Shown here: piece after piece, positions 25,401 to 32,329 of the stretch | Numbering within the stretch: position 1 is the stretch's first letter | How the letters are laid out: each line of letters opens with the position of its first letter | NCBI GenBank assembly: GCA_035498035.1 | Contig: DATKAN010000041.1 | Coordinates: 1-33,653, forward strand | Reading direction: 5' to 3' | Length of the DNA: 33,653 nucleotides | Source of the DNA: Nitrospiria bacterium | Lineage (GTDB): Bacteria > Nitrospirota > Nitrospiria > JACQBZ01 | The notes under the pieces: model-generated | Seen by the model: only the letters and a program-made list of their open reading frames with translations | Told to the model about the DNA's origin: nothing | The model's database searches: none | Position numbers and translations under genes: made by a program

Positions 25401-26234
25401 GCCCCGAAGCTTGCCGGTAGCTTTGAAGAGGCCACCGTTTCGGGTCTGACGCCCAACACGATCTATTACTTTGCCTTGAAATCAGGCAACACGATCGGGC
25501 CCTCGGCCATGTCAAACAATGCGTATTGTTCCGGGACGACCACCCCCTGCGGCGACAACCCGACCGATGGAAGCTTGGCGGGTCGGACGGCGCTCCGAAC
25601 GAACCTCAATATGGTTTCGATTCCGTTGAATCCGAATCCTGCGGATCCAGACGGTGTATTCCATGACGATATAGGGGGAGTTCCGCAGATGTGGAATTGG
25701 AACTCATCCGGTCTGGGGATGGTCGAAGGGGTTGACGGCTGTTACGATCAGTATCCGGATTCTTCTATCGCGCCCTGCCTGGACATTACGGCCCTCGTTC
25801 CGGGAAAAGGCTATTTTATCCAAGGGGGCGGCAACCGGCCTGTGATTGATGTGCCGAGTCTTTCAACGGCGGTAGCTACCGCGAATTTTTGCACAGGTAG
25901 CAGTGTGGGAACCATTAACGGTTATTTGATTCCGTTGCAGCTCGGCTGGAACATGATCGGAGATCCCTTCACGAGCCTGCTGGATTTCAGCACTGTCTAT
26001 GTTCGACAGAACGGCAACGATGCGACGTGCGTAACCTATGGTACGGCGGTGTCTCCGAACAATTGGCTCGGAAACACCATTTATCAATTTGACGGTGTGG
26101 GATATAGCAATGGCCAAATGTTTTACACGGATCCCCCGGTCCTGGAACCTTGGAAGGGTTATTGGTTGTGGGTGATGAACAATAACGTCATCAACGGCAA
26201 CACCTATGAATTGATCCTTCCGACGCCTCCATAA
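19359..26234 (+). CDS. Giant secreted repeat protein (about 2290 aa), probable surface or matrix protein
   Basis: A hydrophobic segment at residues 65-80 with EAEA/A cleavage near 87-88 indicates export. The mature protein opens NRYWVAASPSNWNSTANWST, a known start of beta-helical surface proteins. Three tandem 155-156-residue repeats occupy about residues 212-678, and a second GPWNAASTWNAP-type module lies near 980. A very glycine-rich stretch (about 1365-1545) carries runs of up to nine Gly. Two domains of about 130 residues each begin DGIIDGxGxNV (near 1559 and 1692), two Fn3-like domains follow (about 1815-2060), and the C-terminal domain (about 2075-2291) has LNMVSIPL, GWNMIGDPF and paired KGYF/KGYW motifs. 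The start is uncertain: ATG 19359 lies inside the previous gene, and TTG 19434 or TTG 19491 give more normal signal peptides. The function is not known; adhesion or matrix building is inferred. Confidence 0.85.
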   Translation: MDVKAAFQSRRRQRLDNQPCGSFGGLIQKISLVGYPGSSIFKKGLCPANSTGFLSAPSSVFFRHVTLALAVMFFPAALLVPDNEAEAANRYWVAASPSNWNSTANWSTTSGGAGGASIPGSADIAIFDASRIGDCALDAIVNVAGISIVAGYTGTITQGAVTVTVGSTAYTQADGTFAGSAASITVNGAFSLSGGTFTSTTGTLTLSGNGGFTQTGGTFAPNNGTVTFTTTSATVDVPGSITFYNLTINKNSGAILTIAAGDTLVTTGVLSLSNGRAATGTLEAQGDVTIGPGWDTSGQTAPLRFTGSANQSLTVNVLNLLHPITIDKTGGSVNAGTTSFTIPGTFDLVNGEFISTTGTLTFSGGSVFTQTGGTFTANNGTVAFTTTASTIDVPGSITFYNLTINKNSGAALTIGAGDTLITTGLLSLTNGAAATGTLEARGDVTVGVGWDPIGQTAPLQFTGSVNQAFAVSAPTFANPITINKTGNGVNAGTTSFTISSAFNLVSGDFTSTTGTLTFSGGSVFTQTGGTFTANNGTVAFTTTASTIDVPGSITFNNLTINKNSGAALTIAAGDTLITTGLLTLTNGAAATGTLEARGDVTVGAGWDAAGQTAPLQFTGSVNQAFAVSAPTFANPLITIDKTGGSVNAGATSFTISGPFNLVNGTFTSTTGSLTLSGAFTQSGGVFNGASGTITVNGAFSLNGGTFTSTTGLLTFSGTGTPFAIGGGAFAPSTGTVRYTGNGPTNITAATYNNLQVMPSGNNRTHTFAAGTLTIGGDFTAGNGTNSNIVVTAAANPTILTVNGNVAISALTTLIANGTNPLTVGGSWSNTGTFTHSSGTVILNGTAQQTLSGTMTGTSAFGTLTITNNSGSDPVTAPSVAFSAGATAATANFTTAATKVRLNAGSTFTFTNINFGPGSGARVQLWSSVPGSHWNLNVTGAQTVLNTDARDSDATGNIINATDPSNLDSGNNLNWNFGAQSCSTAQTGPWNAASTWNAPCNVAGGPTGANAVYINSGHIVSVTANAAASNITMYPNAAGSGNGLAINSGISLAVAGSITLNEPTSATSDLSVNGGNLSAGNLFIRGSSTAGLFATVSIDTGTVTISGSVAFLGTPAQARLNFTGAGTLALGGHLADGGTVTAAAGSTINFNGASPQSGGGYSYAILKANNPAGVTLTGAAAVSTLTIGDVTANSLFDDGGFQVTSSGTFNLISGKFRLGSATVGTSFPAFTTMNLSPGTTVEYAAGVGQPVSELPPYRNLTISGSGEKTLSASLTVNEDLTVNDTGGASTFTLSGDNTLTVNGTLRVTGTGSALVAAPANTLVQIVAGNVAVDIGARIDATGRGCGASESYDYDTTDGTPVLQCRNIGGGVTANFGEGGDSTTDGGGGAGYGGAGGLSGGGITGGSTYGIDLLPFEMGSGGGNGSAPGGAGGGSLRLQVTGTLTLNGIISANGSDGNPDVLGTGGGGGGGSGGAIRINAGTVTGAGSFQSNGGRGGNGTSFGGGGGGGGRIAVFIAASNTYTGTTSCLGGGGGAGPGPGHPGANNPTCKILLAFPASSPDGIIDGNGDNVYGGVGTGAGGTSTQLTTNGSASYSIQVQNDGGVAGSYGVTWTLPGAGWNVTLVDNVTSAVYTKNFVTPSINPGASRAYTLIVKQGSPSPPDGTYNVIMDFLVLNGSGGDSIKALIVKSNQRPDGIIDGSGGNVFGLAGSGAGGQSSRTVTGGVATSYSLFLLNNETSPDTFTLSWNTPSGWTVVVNDGSADRSSGFTTALIPAGGTALYTLVVTPTVTSTLNIIVDIASTTTAYLEDSVTAIAVQYSIPAAPQACLGPDNPPGSGCLLSPSAISPTQIKLYWVDTSNNEDGFRIERAIRVGGACDTDEVYGVIFTLLRDTVGSPGTGQVLGYTDGGLAPLTAYCYRFQAYNPAGNSVYSGAVSISTLPPAEFHVPAAVSDLTVKPGDQTQNSITLSWTAPSDDNAVPGVGQAGSYDLRYATSPIVDGGAGAGQVDFSAATSVPIPAPKLAGSFEEATVSGLTPNTIYYFALKSGNTIGPSAMSNNAYCSGTTTPCGDNPTDGSLAGRTALRTNLNMVSIPLNPNPADPDGVFHDDIGGVPQMWNWNSSGLGMVEGVDGCYDQYPDSSIAPCLDITALVPGKGYFIQGGGNRPVIDVPSLSTAVATANFCTGSSVGTINGYLIPLQLGWNMIGDPFTSLLDFSTVYVRQNGNDATCVTYGTAVSPNNWLGNTIYQFDGVGYSNGQMFYTDPPVLEPWKGYWLWVMNNNVINGNTYELILPTPP
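19992..21392 (+). repeat. Three tandem in-frame repeats of 468, 468 and 465 bases
   Basis: Units begin at 19992, 20460 and 20928, each with codons for FTQTGG, and the third ends at 21392. A partial unit (FTQSGG) starts at 21393. Each unit encodes NNGTVxFTTT, DVPGSITF, NLTINKNSGA, GDTLxTTG, ATGTLEAxGDVT and NAGxTSFTI in the same order. Units 2 and 3 are closer to each other than to unit 1, pointing to recent duplication or gene conversion. Nearly identical DNA within one gene makes the unit number prone to change. Confidence 0.9.
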
Positions 26235-26266
26235 AAAGAAAAAGGGAAGCAGCCGTATTACGTTCC

Positions 26267-26296
26267 TTGACAAGGCCCTTTGATCTAACGTATATT
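26267..26296 (+). promoter_or_regulatory. Sigma70-type promoter of the pyr operon
   Basis: A perfect TTGACA at 26267-26272 and TATATT at 26291-26296 are separated by 18 bases. The expected transcript start, near 26303, is just before the PyrR-binding hairpin, so the RNA begins with the regulatory fold. Confidence 0.75.
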
Positions 26297-26304
26297 AAAA
26301 CTCG

Positions 26305-26336
26305 CCTTTAAATCGAACCCGGTGAGGTTCGAAAGG
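26305..26336 (+). promoter_or_regulatory. PyrR RNA-binding hairpin (anti-antiterminator) in the pyr leader
   Basis: The lower stem CCTTT/AAAGG (26305-26309 with 26332-26336) carries the one-sided bulge AAAT. The upper stem CGAACC/GGTTCG (26314-26319 with 26326-26331) closes the hexaloop CGGTGA. This matches the Bacillus PyrR-site plan: TTTAA on the 5' side, a purine bulge, and a CNGNGA loop flanked by CC and GG. PyrR bound to UMP is known to stabilise this hairpin. The pyrR gene itself lies 193 bases downstream. Confidence 0.85.
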
Positions 26337-26412
26337 GAGTGGAAATGAAACCGATCGGCTCGACAATCGAACCTTTCTTGTGCCCGGACGGGGCGTCAAG
26401 AGAGGTTTTTTT
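26325..26412 (+). terminator. pyr attenuator: antiterminator pairing and intrinsic terminator
   Basis: The terminator stem pairs AACCTTTCTTG (26370-26380) with CAAGAGAGGTT (26397-26407). Above an internal loop it adds GCCC/GGGC with loop GGACG, and seven Ts follow at 26406-26412. The alternative antiterminator pairs AGGTTCGA (26325-26332) with TCGAACCT (26367-26374), eight perfect base pairs. It uses the 3' half of the PyrR hairpin and the 5' half of the terminator, so the structures are mutually exclusive. The expected logic is that high UMP lets PyrR hold the hairpin and transcription stops. Confidence 0.85.
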
Positions 26413-26450
26413 GTGCCTAAAGGGCATTCATGAAAGCCGAAATGAAAATT

Positions 26451-26479
26451 CAGCGAGCTCGGCGAGCGAGAGGGGGAGG
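26451..26479 (+). repeat. Dispersed G-rich intergenic motif, copy 3
   Basis: CAGCGAGC, three variable bases, then GCGAGCGAGAGGGGGAGG, as on the minus strand at 16391-16420. It lies between the pyr terminator and pyrR and is followed by two hairpins. One is CTCCGTCCG paired to CGGGCGGAG (26480-26503, one wobble); the other is GGGGC paired to GCCCC (26504-26520). The second ends ten bases before the pyrR ATG and could affect its translation. Confidence 0.5.
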
Positions 26480-26529
26480 CTCCGTCCGGCCCTGCGGGCG
26501 GAGGGGGCGACGCAAGCCCCAATAAGAGG

Positions 26530-27075
26530 ATGACCGAACCGCGCGAAAGGATGGTTCTGGATGCGTTGGGAATGAACCGGGCGCTAAGCCGCGTGGCCCA
26601 TGAGGTGATCGAGCGGAACCGCGGCCTGAGCGATTTGACCCTCGTCGGAATTCGGACCGGCGGTGTCCATTTGGCCCACCGTCTGGCCGCGGGACTCAAG
26701 GAGATCGAAGGGGTCGTTCTGCCCGTCGGCGCCTTGGATATCACGCTCTACCGGGATGATCTTAACAAAAAACGGGAGCAGCCCACGGTTCGTAAGACCG
26801 AAATCGGCTTCGACATCACGGACAAAATCGTGATCCTGGTGGATGACGTCCTCTTCACCGGCCGGACGATTCGCGCCGCCATGGATCAGCTGATCGACTT
26901 CGGGAGGCCGCGCGCGATTCAGCTGGCGGTCCTGATCGATCGTGGTCATCGGGAGCTGCCCATTCGCGCCAACTACGTCGGCAAGAGTTTGCCGACGGCC
27001 GTGGATGAAAAGGTAAAGGTTTTGTTGAAGGAAGAAGGGGAAGAAGACAGGGTGATTATAGAAAATGGGACTTAA
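26530..27075 (+). CDS. pyrR: PyrR: pyrimidine operon attenuation regulator / uracil phosphoribosyltransferase
   Basis: This 181-residue protein matches PyrR along its length: [36 protein letters not shown], the PRPP-binding [10 protein letters not shown] at 104-113, and [20 protein letters not shown]. PyrR binds pyr leader RNA when UMP is high and also has uracil phosphoribosyltransferase activity. Basic residues needed for RNA binding are plausible here, since a matching RNA site precedes the gene. ATG 26530 fits the family N-terminus although AAGAGG directly abuts it. ATG 26551 is an alternative. It overlaps pyrB by 11 bases. Confidence 0.95.
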   Translation: MTEPRERMVLDALGMNRALSRVAHEVIERNRGLSDLTLVGIRTGGVHLAHRLAAGLKEIEGVVLPVGALDITLYRDDLNKKREQPTVRKTEIGFDITDKIVILVDDVLFTGRTIRAAMDQLIDFGRPRAIQLAVLIDRGHRELPIRANYVGKSLPTAVDEKVKVLLKEEGEEDRVIIENGT

Positions 27076-28084
27076 GACGAAGGACATGATCAGCATCAAG
27101 GACCTCGACCGTGACGAATTGCGGCTGGTCCTCGATACCGCCGAATCCTTTAAAGAGGTCGGCACTCGGGATATCAAAAAGGTTCCGACCCTTCGTGGAA
27201 AGACCGTGGTCAATCTGTTCTTCGAGCCCAGCACTCGAACCCGCACCTCCTTCGAGTTGGCGGCCAAGCGCCTCTCGGCGGATGTCGTGAATATTTCCGC
27301 CTCCACCAGCAGCGTGGTCAAGGGCGAAACGCTTCTCGACACGGCCCGGAATATCGAGGCGATGCAGGTCGATCTGATCGTCGTTCGTCATCCCTGTGCC
27401 GGGGCCCCGGCCCTTTTGGCCAGGAAGGTGACCAGTGCCGTGATCAACGCCGGGGATGGGATGCATGAGCATCCCACGCAGGCCCTTTTGGATCTGTTCA
27501 CCATCCGTGAGCGCAAGAAGACGCTGGAAGGTCTCACGGTCGTGATCGTCGGGGACATTCTCCACAGCCGGGTCGCCCGATCGGCGATCCAGGCCCTTAA
27601 CACGGTCGGGGCGATCGTCCGAATCGTGGGTCCGCCCACAATCATCCCGCGCGAGATCACGCACTGGGGCGTCGAGGTTTTTTATCAATACGAGGAGGCC
27701 CTCAAAGGCGCGGACGTGATCATGATCTTGAGGCTTCAGTTGGAACGTCAGGAACAATCCCTCATCCCGACGCTCCGGGAATACTCGACCTTGTACGGAC
27801 TGACGGCGCGCCGGCTCGCGATGGCCAAGGATGATGTGCTGGTGATGCATCCGGGACCGATCAACCGGGGCGTCGAGATCAGCCCGGAGGTGGCGGATGG
27901 TCTATCCTCCGCGATCCTGTCCCAGACCACCAACGGCGTGGCGGTCCGGATGGCCGTGCTCTACCTGTTATCCATGGGAGTCCGTGCGGACGGACAAGCC
28001 GCCGAGACTCCGATCTCCCCTTCCCCATCCTCCGGCCAAGACAAGCCCGATCCCCGCCCATTAAACCAGGGGCGCGAGACATGA
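27065..28084 (+). CDS. pyrB: Aspartate carbamoyltransferase catalytic subunit
   Basis: Forms N-carbamoyl-aspartate from carbamoyl phosphate and aspartate, the first committed step of UMP synthesis. The carbamoyl-phosphate loop [13 protein letters not shown], the [12 protein letters not shown] loop, HPTQALLD, and [12 protein letters not shown] near the C-terminus are all present. The 339 residues exceed the usual 305-315 because of a low-complexity tail of about 30 residues, rich in Ser, Pro and Gln (from about residue 308). No pyrI regulatory subunit or inactive pyrC partner is visible. It overlaps pyrR at the start and shares ATGA with pyrC at the end. Confidence 0.96.
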   Translation: MGLKTKDMISIKDLDRDELRLVLDTAESFKEVGTRDIKKVPTLRGKTVVNLFFEPSTRTRTSFELAAKRLSADVVNISASTSSVVKGETLLDTARNIEAMQVDLIVVRHPCAGAPALLARKVTSAVINAGDGMHEHPTQALLDLFTIRERKKTLEGLTVVIVGDILHSRVARSAIQALNTVGAIVRIVGPPTIIPREITHWGVEVFYQYEEALKGADVIMILRLQLERQEQSLIPTLREYSTLYGLTARRLAMAKDDVLVMHPGPINRGVEISPEVADGLSSAILSQTTNGVAVRMAVLYLLSMGVRADGQAAETPISPSPSSGQDKPDPRPLNQGRET

Positions 28085-29382
28085 ATCTGCTGATCCGAAA
28101 CGGCCGGATCGTCGATCCGGCCCATCGACGGGATGAGGTGACGGATCTCCTCATCGAAAACGGAAAGATCAGCCGCATCGGCAAGGCCTTGAAGTCCGAC
28201 GGCCCGAAGTCCGAGACCCAGACCATCGACGGAACGGATAAATGGGTCGTGCCGGGCCTCGTGGATGTCCATGTTCATCTGCGGGAGCCCGGTTTTGAAT
28301 ACAAGGAAACCATCAAAAGCGGGACCGAGGCGGCCGCGGCCGGAGGGTTTACCTCGGTGTGTTGCATGCCCAATACCATACCGGTCAACGACAATCAGGC
28401 CGTGACTCGTTTGATCCGGGAAAAGGCCCGGCTGGAAGGGCGGGTCCATGTTTTCCCCATCGGGGCGATCACAAAAGGATCAAAGGGGGAAGAGCTGTCC
28501 GAGATCGGAGATTTGGTCGGGGCCGGCTGCGTGGCGATTACGGACGACGGGAAACCGGTGATGAACAGCGGGGTGATGCGCCGGGCGATGGAATATTCCC
28601 TGGCCTTTGATCTGCCGGTGATCGATCATTGCGAGGACGAGCACCTGATGGACGGCGGCGTGATGAATGAAGGGGTCGTTTCGATGGAGCTGGGCCTCCG
28701 GGGCATCCCCGCCGCCGCCGAGGAAGTGATGGTCGCCCGCAACCTGATCCTGGCCGAGTTGACCGGGGCGAGGCTTCATCTCGCTCACGTCAGCACCGCG
28801 GGGTCGGTTCGTCTGGTCCGCGAAGCGAAGAGCCGCGGAGTCCGGGTTACGGCCGAGACCTGTCCGCATTATTTCAGCCTGACGGAGGAGGCGGTGCGAG
28901 GGTACAACACGTGCGCCAAGATGAACCCCCCGCTTCGGACCCATCGGGACCGCGATGCGATCCGACAGGGTTTGAAGGACGGGACGCTGGAGGTGATCGC
29001 GACGGACCACGCGCCGCATTCGGAGGATGAAAAGAATCGCGAGTTCGATCTGGCGCCCTTCGGTATCGTCGGGCTGGAAACGGCTCTCCCCTTGACCCTT
29101 CGCTTGGTGGAGGAGGGCGTATTGTCGCTGGACGAGGCCGTGGCGAAGCTGACGGTTCAACCCGCGCGGGTCATGCGGCTGAACAAAGGCCACCTTGGAA
29201 TCGGGGCGGATGCGGATCTCTGTCTGATCGATCCGGAGGCGACGTGGACCGTCGATCCAAGCCGCCTCCGTTCGAAAAGCAATAATACCCCTTTTGCCGG
29301 GTGGCGGATGAAGGGGCTGGTCGTGATGACGATCGTGGACGGCCGGGTCGTCTATTCCACCGAGGAGGTCCGGGCGACATGA
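28081..29382 (+). CDS. pyrC: Dihydroorotase, type I
   Basis: Cyclises carbamoyl-aspartate to dihydroorotate. The 433-residue length and [15 protein letters not shown] (zinc ligands H64 and H66) put it in the long type I class. [33 protein letters not shown] and the catalytic Asp in [14 protein letters not shown] are intact, so it is likely an active enzyme and not a non-catalytic pyrB partner. The start overlaps the pyrB stop (ATGA), and the end overlaps the next ATG in the same way. Confidence 0.96.
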   Translation: MNLLIRNGRIVDPAHRRDEVTDLLIENGKISRIGKALKSDGPKSETQTIDGTDKWVVPGLVDVHVHLREPGFEYKETIKSGTEAAAAGGFTSVCCMPNTIPVNDNQAVTRLIREKARLEGRVHVFPIGAITKGSKGEELSEIGDLVGAGCVAITDDGKPVMNSGVMRRAMEYSLAFDLPVIDHCEDEHLMDGGVMNEGVVSMELGLRGIPAAAEEVMVARNLILAELTGARLHLAHVSTAGSVRLVREAKSRGVRVTAETCPHYFSLTEEAVRGYNTCAKMNPPLRTHRDRDAIRQGLKDGTLEVIATDHAPHSEDEKNREFDLAPFGIVGLETALPLTLRLVEEGVLSLDEAVAKLTVQPARVMRLNKGHLGIGADADLCLIDPEATWTVDPSRLRSKSNNTPFAGWRMKGLVVMTIVDGRVVYSTEEVRAT

Positions 29383-29882
29383 AGATCCTGACCTCTCTGT
29401 TTGTCTGGCTGGAATTGCTCGGCCTGGGCGTCTGGGTCGGCGGGATGGTGATTTTGGGGGCCGTGGTCGCGCCCACCGTGTTCAATACCGTAAAGCCGGT
29501 TGAAATGGCGGGGGAGGCGATGAGCCTCGTATTCCACCGGTTTAACGGCGAATGGGTGTTTGTGTGCATCGGCCTCGTGGTCCTGGGTTTCATCGGGAAA
29601 TGGCTGACGGCCCCGCCGCAGGGAATCCGGATGAGAATCGAGGCGACCCTCGTCATCCTGTTGGTTGGGTCCGGGCTTTACATCGGAGCGATTCTGGGGC
29701 CGAGAATGCAGGAGCTCCGCCAGATCACCCTGACCGATCGTTCCAACGGTGCGGCGGTCGCGGAATTTGATCTCGACCACAGGCGGTCGGTGCAGTTGTT
29801 CTCGGTCAACATCCTCCTGGGGCTGGCCGTGTTATGGATGAATTCCAGGATCTCCGGGGCTTCAAATCGTAAGGAGGGGTGA
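29379..29882 (+). CDS. DUF4149/TMEM205-like four-helix membrane protein
   Basis: The 167 residues hold four hydrophobic helices: about 3-32 ([20 protein letters not shown]), 56-73 ([15 protein letters not shown]), 87-104 ([18 protein letters not shown]) and 139-152 ([14 protein letters not shown]). Between helices 3 and 4 is a conserved-looking hydrophilic part with DLDHRRS. The GVWVGGMV...APTVF start and the FNGEW segment resemble the DUF4149/TMEM205 family, whose biochemical role is unknown. ATG 29379 overlaps the pyrC stop (ATGA), and its TGA overlaps the carA ATG, so it is translated as part of the pyr operon. Confidence 0.75.
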   Translation: MKILTSLFVWLELLGLGVWVGGMVILGAVVAPTVFNTVKPVEMAGEAMSLVFHRFNGEWVFVCIGLVVLGFIGKWLTAPPQGIRMRIEATLVILLVGSGLYIGAILGPRMQELRQITLTDRSNGAAVAEFDLDHRRSVQLFSVNILLGLAVLWMNSRISGASNRKEG

Positions 29883-31012
29883 TGGAAGGCCACGGACATC
29901 GTTCGTCGCGTCGAAAGGCGATCCTGGCCCTGGCTGACGGACGGGTATTCAAAGGATACGGCTTCGGCGCCCAGGGGGAAGGCGCGGGAGAGGTGGTTTT
30001 CAACACCTCGATGACGGGTTATCAGGAAATCCTGAGCGATCCGTCGTACCGCGGTCAGCTGGTCACGATGACCTATCCGCTGATCGGGAATACCGGCGTC
30101 AACGATGAAGACGTCGAGTCGTCCAAACCCTTTCTGTCCGGTTTCATCGTCCGGGAATATACCGACGATCCGAGCAACTGGCGCGCGACCGGCGGCCTGG
30201 ACGACTATCTCGCCCGGAACGGGATTGTCGGAATCCAGGGGATCGATACGCGTGCCCTGACCAAACATATTCGGGACGTGGGGGCTCAACAAGGGATCAT
30301 CTCCACCGTCGAATCGGATGAGAAACGGTTGGTGAAGCGGGCGGCCGAAGCGCCCGGCCTGGTCGGACGCGATCTGGTCAAGGAAGTCAGTTGCGAAAAA
30401 CCCTACGAATGGACGGAAGGCAGCTGGGGATCTCCAATCGCAAATTTCAAATCCCTCAAGGTGGTCGTGTACGACTTGGGCGTAAAACGGAATATCCTCC
30501 GTCGTCTGATCGACGTCGGCTGCGCGGTCACGGTCGTTCCGGCCCGGACGAAGGCGTCGGAAGTCCTGTCCATGAATCCGGACGGCGTCGTCTTATCGAA
30601 CGGTCCGGGCGATCCGGAAGGCGTGCCCTACGCCATCGAAGCCGCCCGATCGTTGATCGGGAAAAAGCCGGTTTTCGGGATCTGCCTGGGGCACCAGATC
30701 CTCGGTTTGGCGATGAACGGCAAGACTTATAAATTAAAATTCGGTCATCACGGCGGGAATCAACCCGTCATGGACCTGACGACAAACAAGGTCGAGATTA
30801 CCGCCCAGAATCATGGATTCGCCGTGGATGTGGACTCGATCGGGTCCGAAATCGAGCTGACCCATCTCAATCTCAACGACCGCACCGTGGAGGGAATGCG
30901 CCATCGAACGCTGCCGATCTTCTCGATTCAGTATCATCCGGAGGCCTCCCCGGGGCCGCACGACGCCGGGTATTTGTTCAACCGATTTGTGGAGATGATG
31001 AAAAATGGATAA
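29882..31012 (+). CDS. carA: Carbamoyl-phosphate synthase small (glutaminase) subunit
   Basis: Supplies ammonia from glutamine to CarB for carbamoyl phosphate. The N-terminal CPSase small-chain domain ([20 protein letters not shown] and [15 protein letters not shown]) is followed by a class I amidotransferase with GICLGHQ (nucleophile C268) and [13 protein letters not shown]. The length of 376 is standard. ATG 29882 has AAGGAGGGG two bases upstream and overlaps the preceding TGA. GTG 29879 is an alternative start that adds one residue. It overlaps sppA by eight bases. Confidence 0.96.
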   Translation: MEGHGHRSSRRKAILALADGRVFKGYGFGAQGEGAGEVVFNTSMTGYQEILSDPSYRGQLVTMTYPLIGNTGVNDEDVESSKPFLSGFIVREYTDDPSNWRATGGLDDYLARNGIVGIQGIDTRALTKHIRDVGAQQGIISTVESDEKRLVKRAAEAPGLVGRDLVKEVSCEKPYEWTEGSWGSPIANFKSLKVVVYDLGVKRNILRRLIDVGCAVTVVPARTKASEVLSMNPDGVVLSNGPGDPEGVPYAIEAARSLIGKKPVFGICLGHQILGLAMNGKTYKLKFGHHGGNQPVMDLTTNKVEITAQNHGFAVDVDSIGSEIELTHLNLNDRTVEGMRHRTLPIFSIQYHPEASPGPHDAGYLFNRFVEMMKNG

Positions 31013-32000
31013 GAGAAATTTTTTGAGGGCGTACGGCCGTATGCCCCTACGGTTCATTGTTCTCGCGTTCCTCACCGTATGGTTGTCCGGCTGTATTTTT
31101 AACATTCGTATTCCACAGCCGGCCGAACCCTTGCAGGAAACACGGGTGGCCGGTGCGGGAGCCGATAAGATCGTCCTGATGGATCTGTCCGGAACGATCT
31201 CGGAGGAGGAGAAAGGATCAACGCTTGCGCCTGAGCCGAATATGGTGGCTCAATTCAAAGAAGAGTTGAAAAAAGCCGCGGACGATTCGGCCGTGAAGGC
31301 CGTGGTGCTTCGGATCAACAGTCCCGGCGGGACGGTCACGGCCTCGGACATCCTCCATCACGAGGTGGAAGTTTTTAAGAAACAGACCGGCAAGAAGGTC
31401 ATTGTGAGCATCATGGATCTGGGTGCTTCGGGCGGGTATTATGTCGCGGTCGCGGGCGACAAGATCGTGGTCCATCCCACGACGGTGACCGGAAGCATCG
31501 GCGTGATCATGCTGACCGTAAATGTCCAGGGGCTGCTGGAGAAGATCGGCGTGACCGGGGCGGCCATCAAGTCGGGTGATAAAAAAGATATGGGTTCACC
31601 GCTGCGCCCGATGACGGAGGAAGAGCGGCGGCTTTTCCAGGGGATCATCGACCAGATGTATGATCGGTTTGTGTCGGTTGTCGCGGCCGGGCGGAAGGGG
31701 ATGACGGTGGACCAGGTCCGGAAGGCTGCGGACGGACGCGTCTATACGGCACAACAGGCGCTCGACCTGGGGCTGGTGGACGGAATCGGATACCTCGATG
31801 ACGCGATCCAACTGGCCAAGACCGAGGCCGGACTGAGCAAGGCCCGCATCGTGACCTATGTCCGGCCGGGCAGTTATAAGGACAATATTTATTCCCAAAT
31901 ACCCTCGGGCTCGCCCCAGACCGTGAATCTCGTCAATCTGGATCTGCGCTCCTTCGTCCAGGGCGGCACGCCGCGGTTCATGTACCTATGGGCCCCGTGA
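31005..32000 (+). CDS. sppA: Signal peptide peptidase SppA-like serine protease, predicted lipoprotein
   Basis: This 331-residue S49-family protease has the Ser/Lys dyad S142 ([11 protein letters not shown]) and K194 ([10 protein letters not shown]). Their spacing of 52 residues equals that of the Bacillus enzyme. [14 protein letters not shown] and the TVTGSIGVI region are typical. The N-terminus is a lipoprotein signal: a basic start, a hydrophobic stretch and a lipobox LSGC with C30. The family normally has a transmembrane anchor instead. SppA degrades cleaved signal peptides in the membrane. The short form acts as an oligomer. It starts within the last eight bases of carA, so it is translationally coupled to the pyr operon. 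Confidence 0.92.
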   Translation: MDKRNFLRAYGRMPLRFIVLAFLTVWLSGCIFNIRIPQPAEPLQETRVAGAGADKIVLMDLSGTISEEEKGSTLAPEPNMVAQFKEELKKAADDSAVKAVVLRINSPGGTVTASDILHHEVEVFKKQTGKKVIVSIMDLGASGGYYVAVAGDKIVVHPTTVTGSIGVIMLTVNVQGLLEKIGVTGAAIKSGDKKDMGSPLRPMTEEERRLFQGIIDQMYDRFVSVVAAGRKGMTVDQVRKAADGRVYTAQQALDLGLVDGIGYLDDAIQLAKTEAGLSKARIVTYVRPGSYKDNIYSQIPSGSPQTVNLVNLDLRSFVQGGTPRFMYLWAP

Positions 32001-32002
32001 CT

Positions 32003-32045
32003 GGAACGGGCTTTAGCGGATGGCCAGAGTAGTCCGCAGGGTTCC
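32003..32045 (+). other. Two-part stem-loop after sppA
   Basis: GGAAC (32003-32007) pairs with GTTCC (32041-32045), and inside it GCGGA (32016-32020) pairs with TCCGC (32033-32037). No T-run follows, so it is not a standard terminator. It may stabilise the upstream mRNA. Confidence 0.35.
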
Positions 32046-32080
32046 GGGCATACTGTATTGAAGGTTGGGGGAGATGAAAT

Positions 32081-32275
32081 ATGTTAAATTATATCCGTCG
32101 TCTCTTGAAATGGGACGTTCAAATTCAAAAAGGATTGACTGCGGAGTTTGCTTTGCAGAAGCAAGCTGAAGCTATTATAGAAGAAAGTGGCCGTCAGAAT
32201 ATGATCATGTTCTTGGCGATTATCTTTGGGCTCATCCTCAGTTTGGTTATGCTAATAGAAACTTTGGTCGCATAG
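32081..32275 (+). CDS. 64-residue single-span membrane peptide, unknown function
   Basis: The protein has an N-terminal amphipathic, basic part (MLNYIRRLLKWDVQIQKGL), a charged middle (AEFALQKQAEAIIEESGRQ) and one C-terminal membrane helix (MIMFLAIIFGLILSLVMLIE), suggesting an N-in anchor. GGGGGAGATGAA precedes the ATG at good distance. Its codons are AT-richer than those of sppA and carB around it, which could indicate later insertion into the operon. I do not recognise the family. Confidence 0.6.
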   Translation: MLNYIRRLLKWDVQIQKGLTAEFALQKQAEAIIEESGRQNMIMFLAIIFGLILSLVMLIETLVA

Positions 32276-32286
32276 TTAAAGTAGTT

Positions 32287-32307
32287 CCTCCCCTTTGTAA
32301 GGGGAGG
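32287..32307. repeat. Perfect 9-bp hairpin upstream of carB
   Basis: CCTCCCCTT, loop TGT, AAGGGGAGG, followed by GCAGGGAAGGGG. The shape resembles dispersed intergenic palindromes known from many bacteria. It lies 23 bases before the carB ATG, where GGAAGGGG may also serve as the ribosome site. Confidence 0.5.
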
Positions 32308-32329
32308 CAGGGAAGGGGTAGAGCATTAA

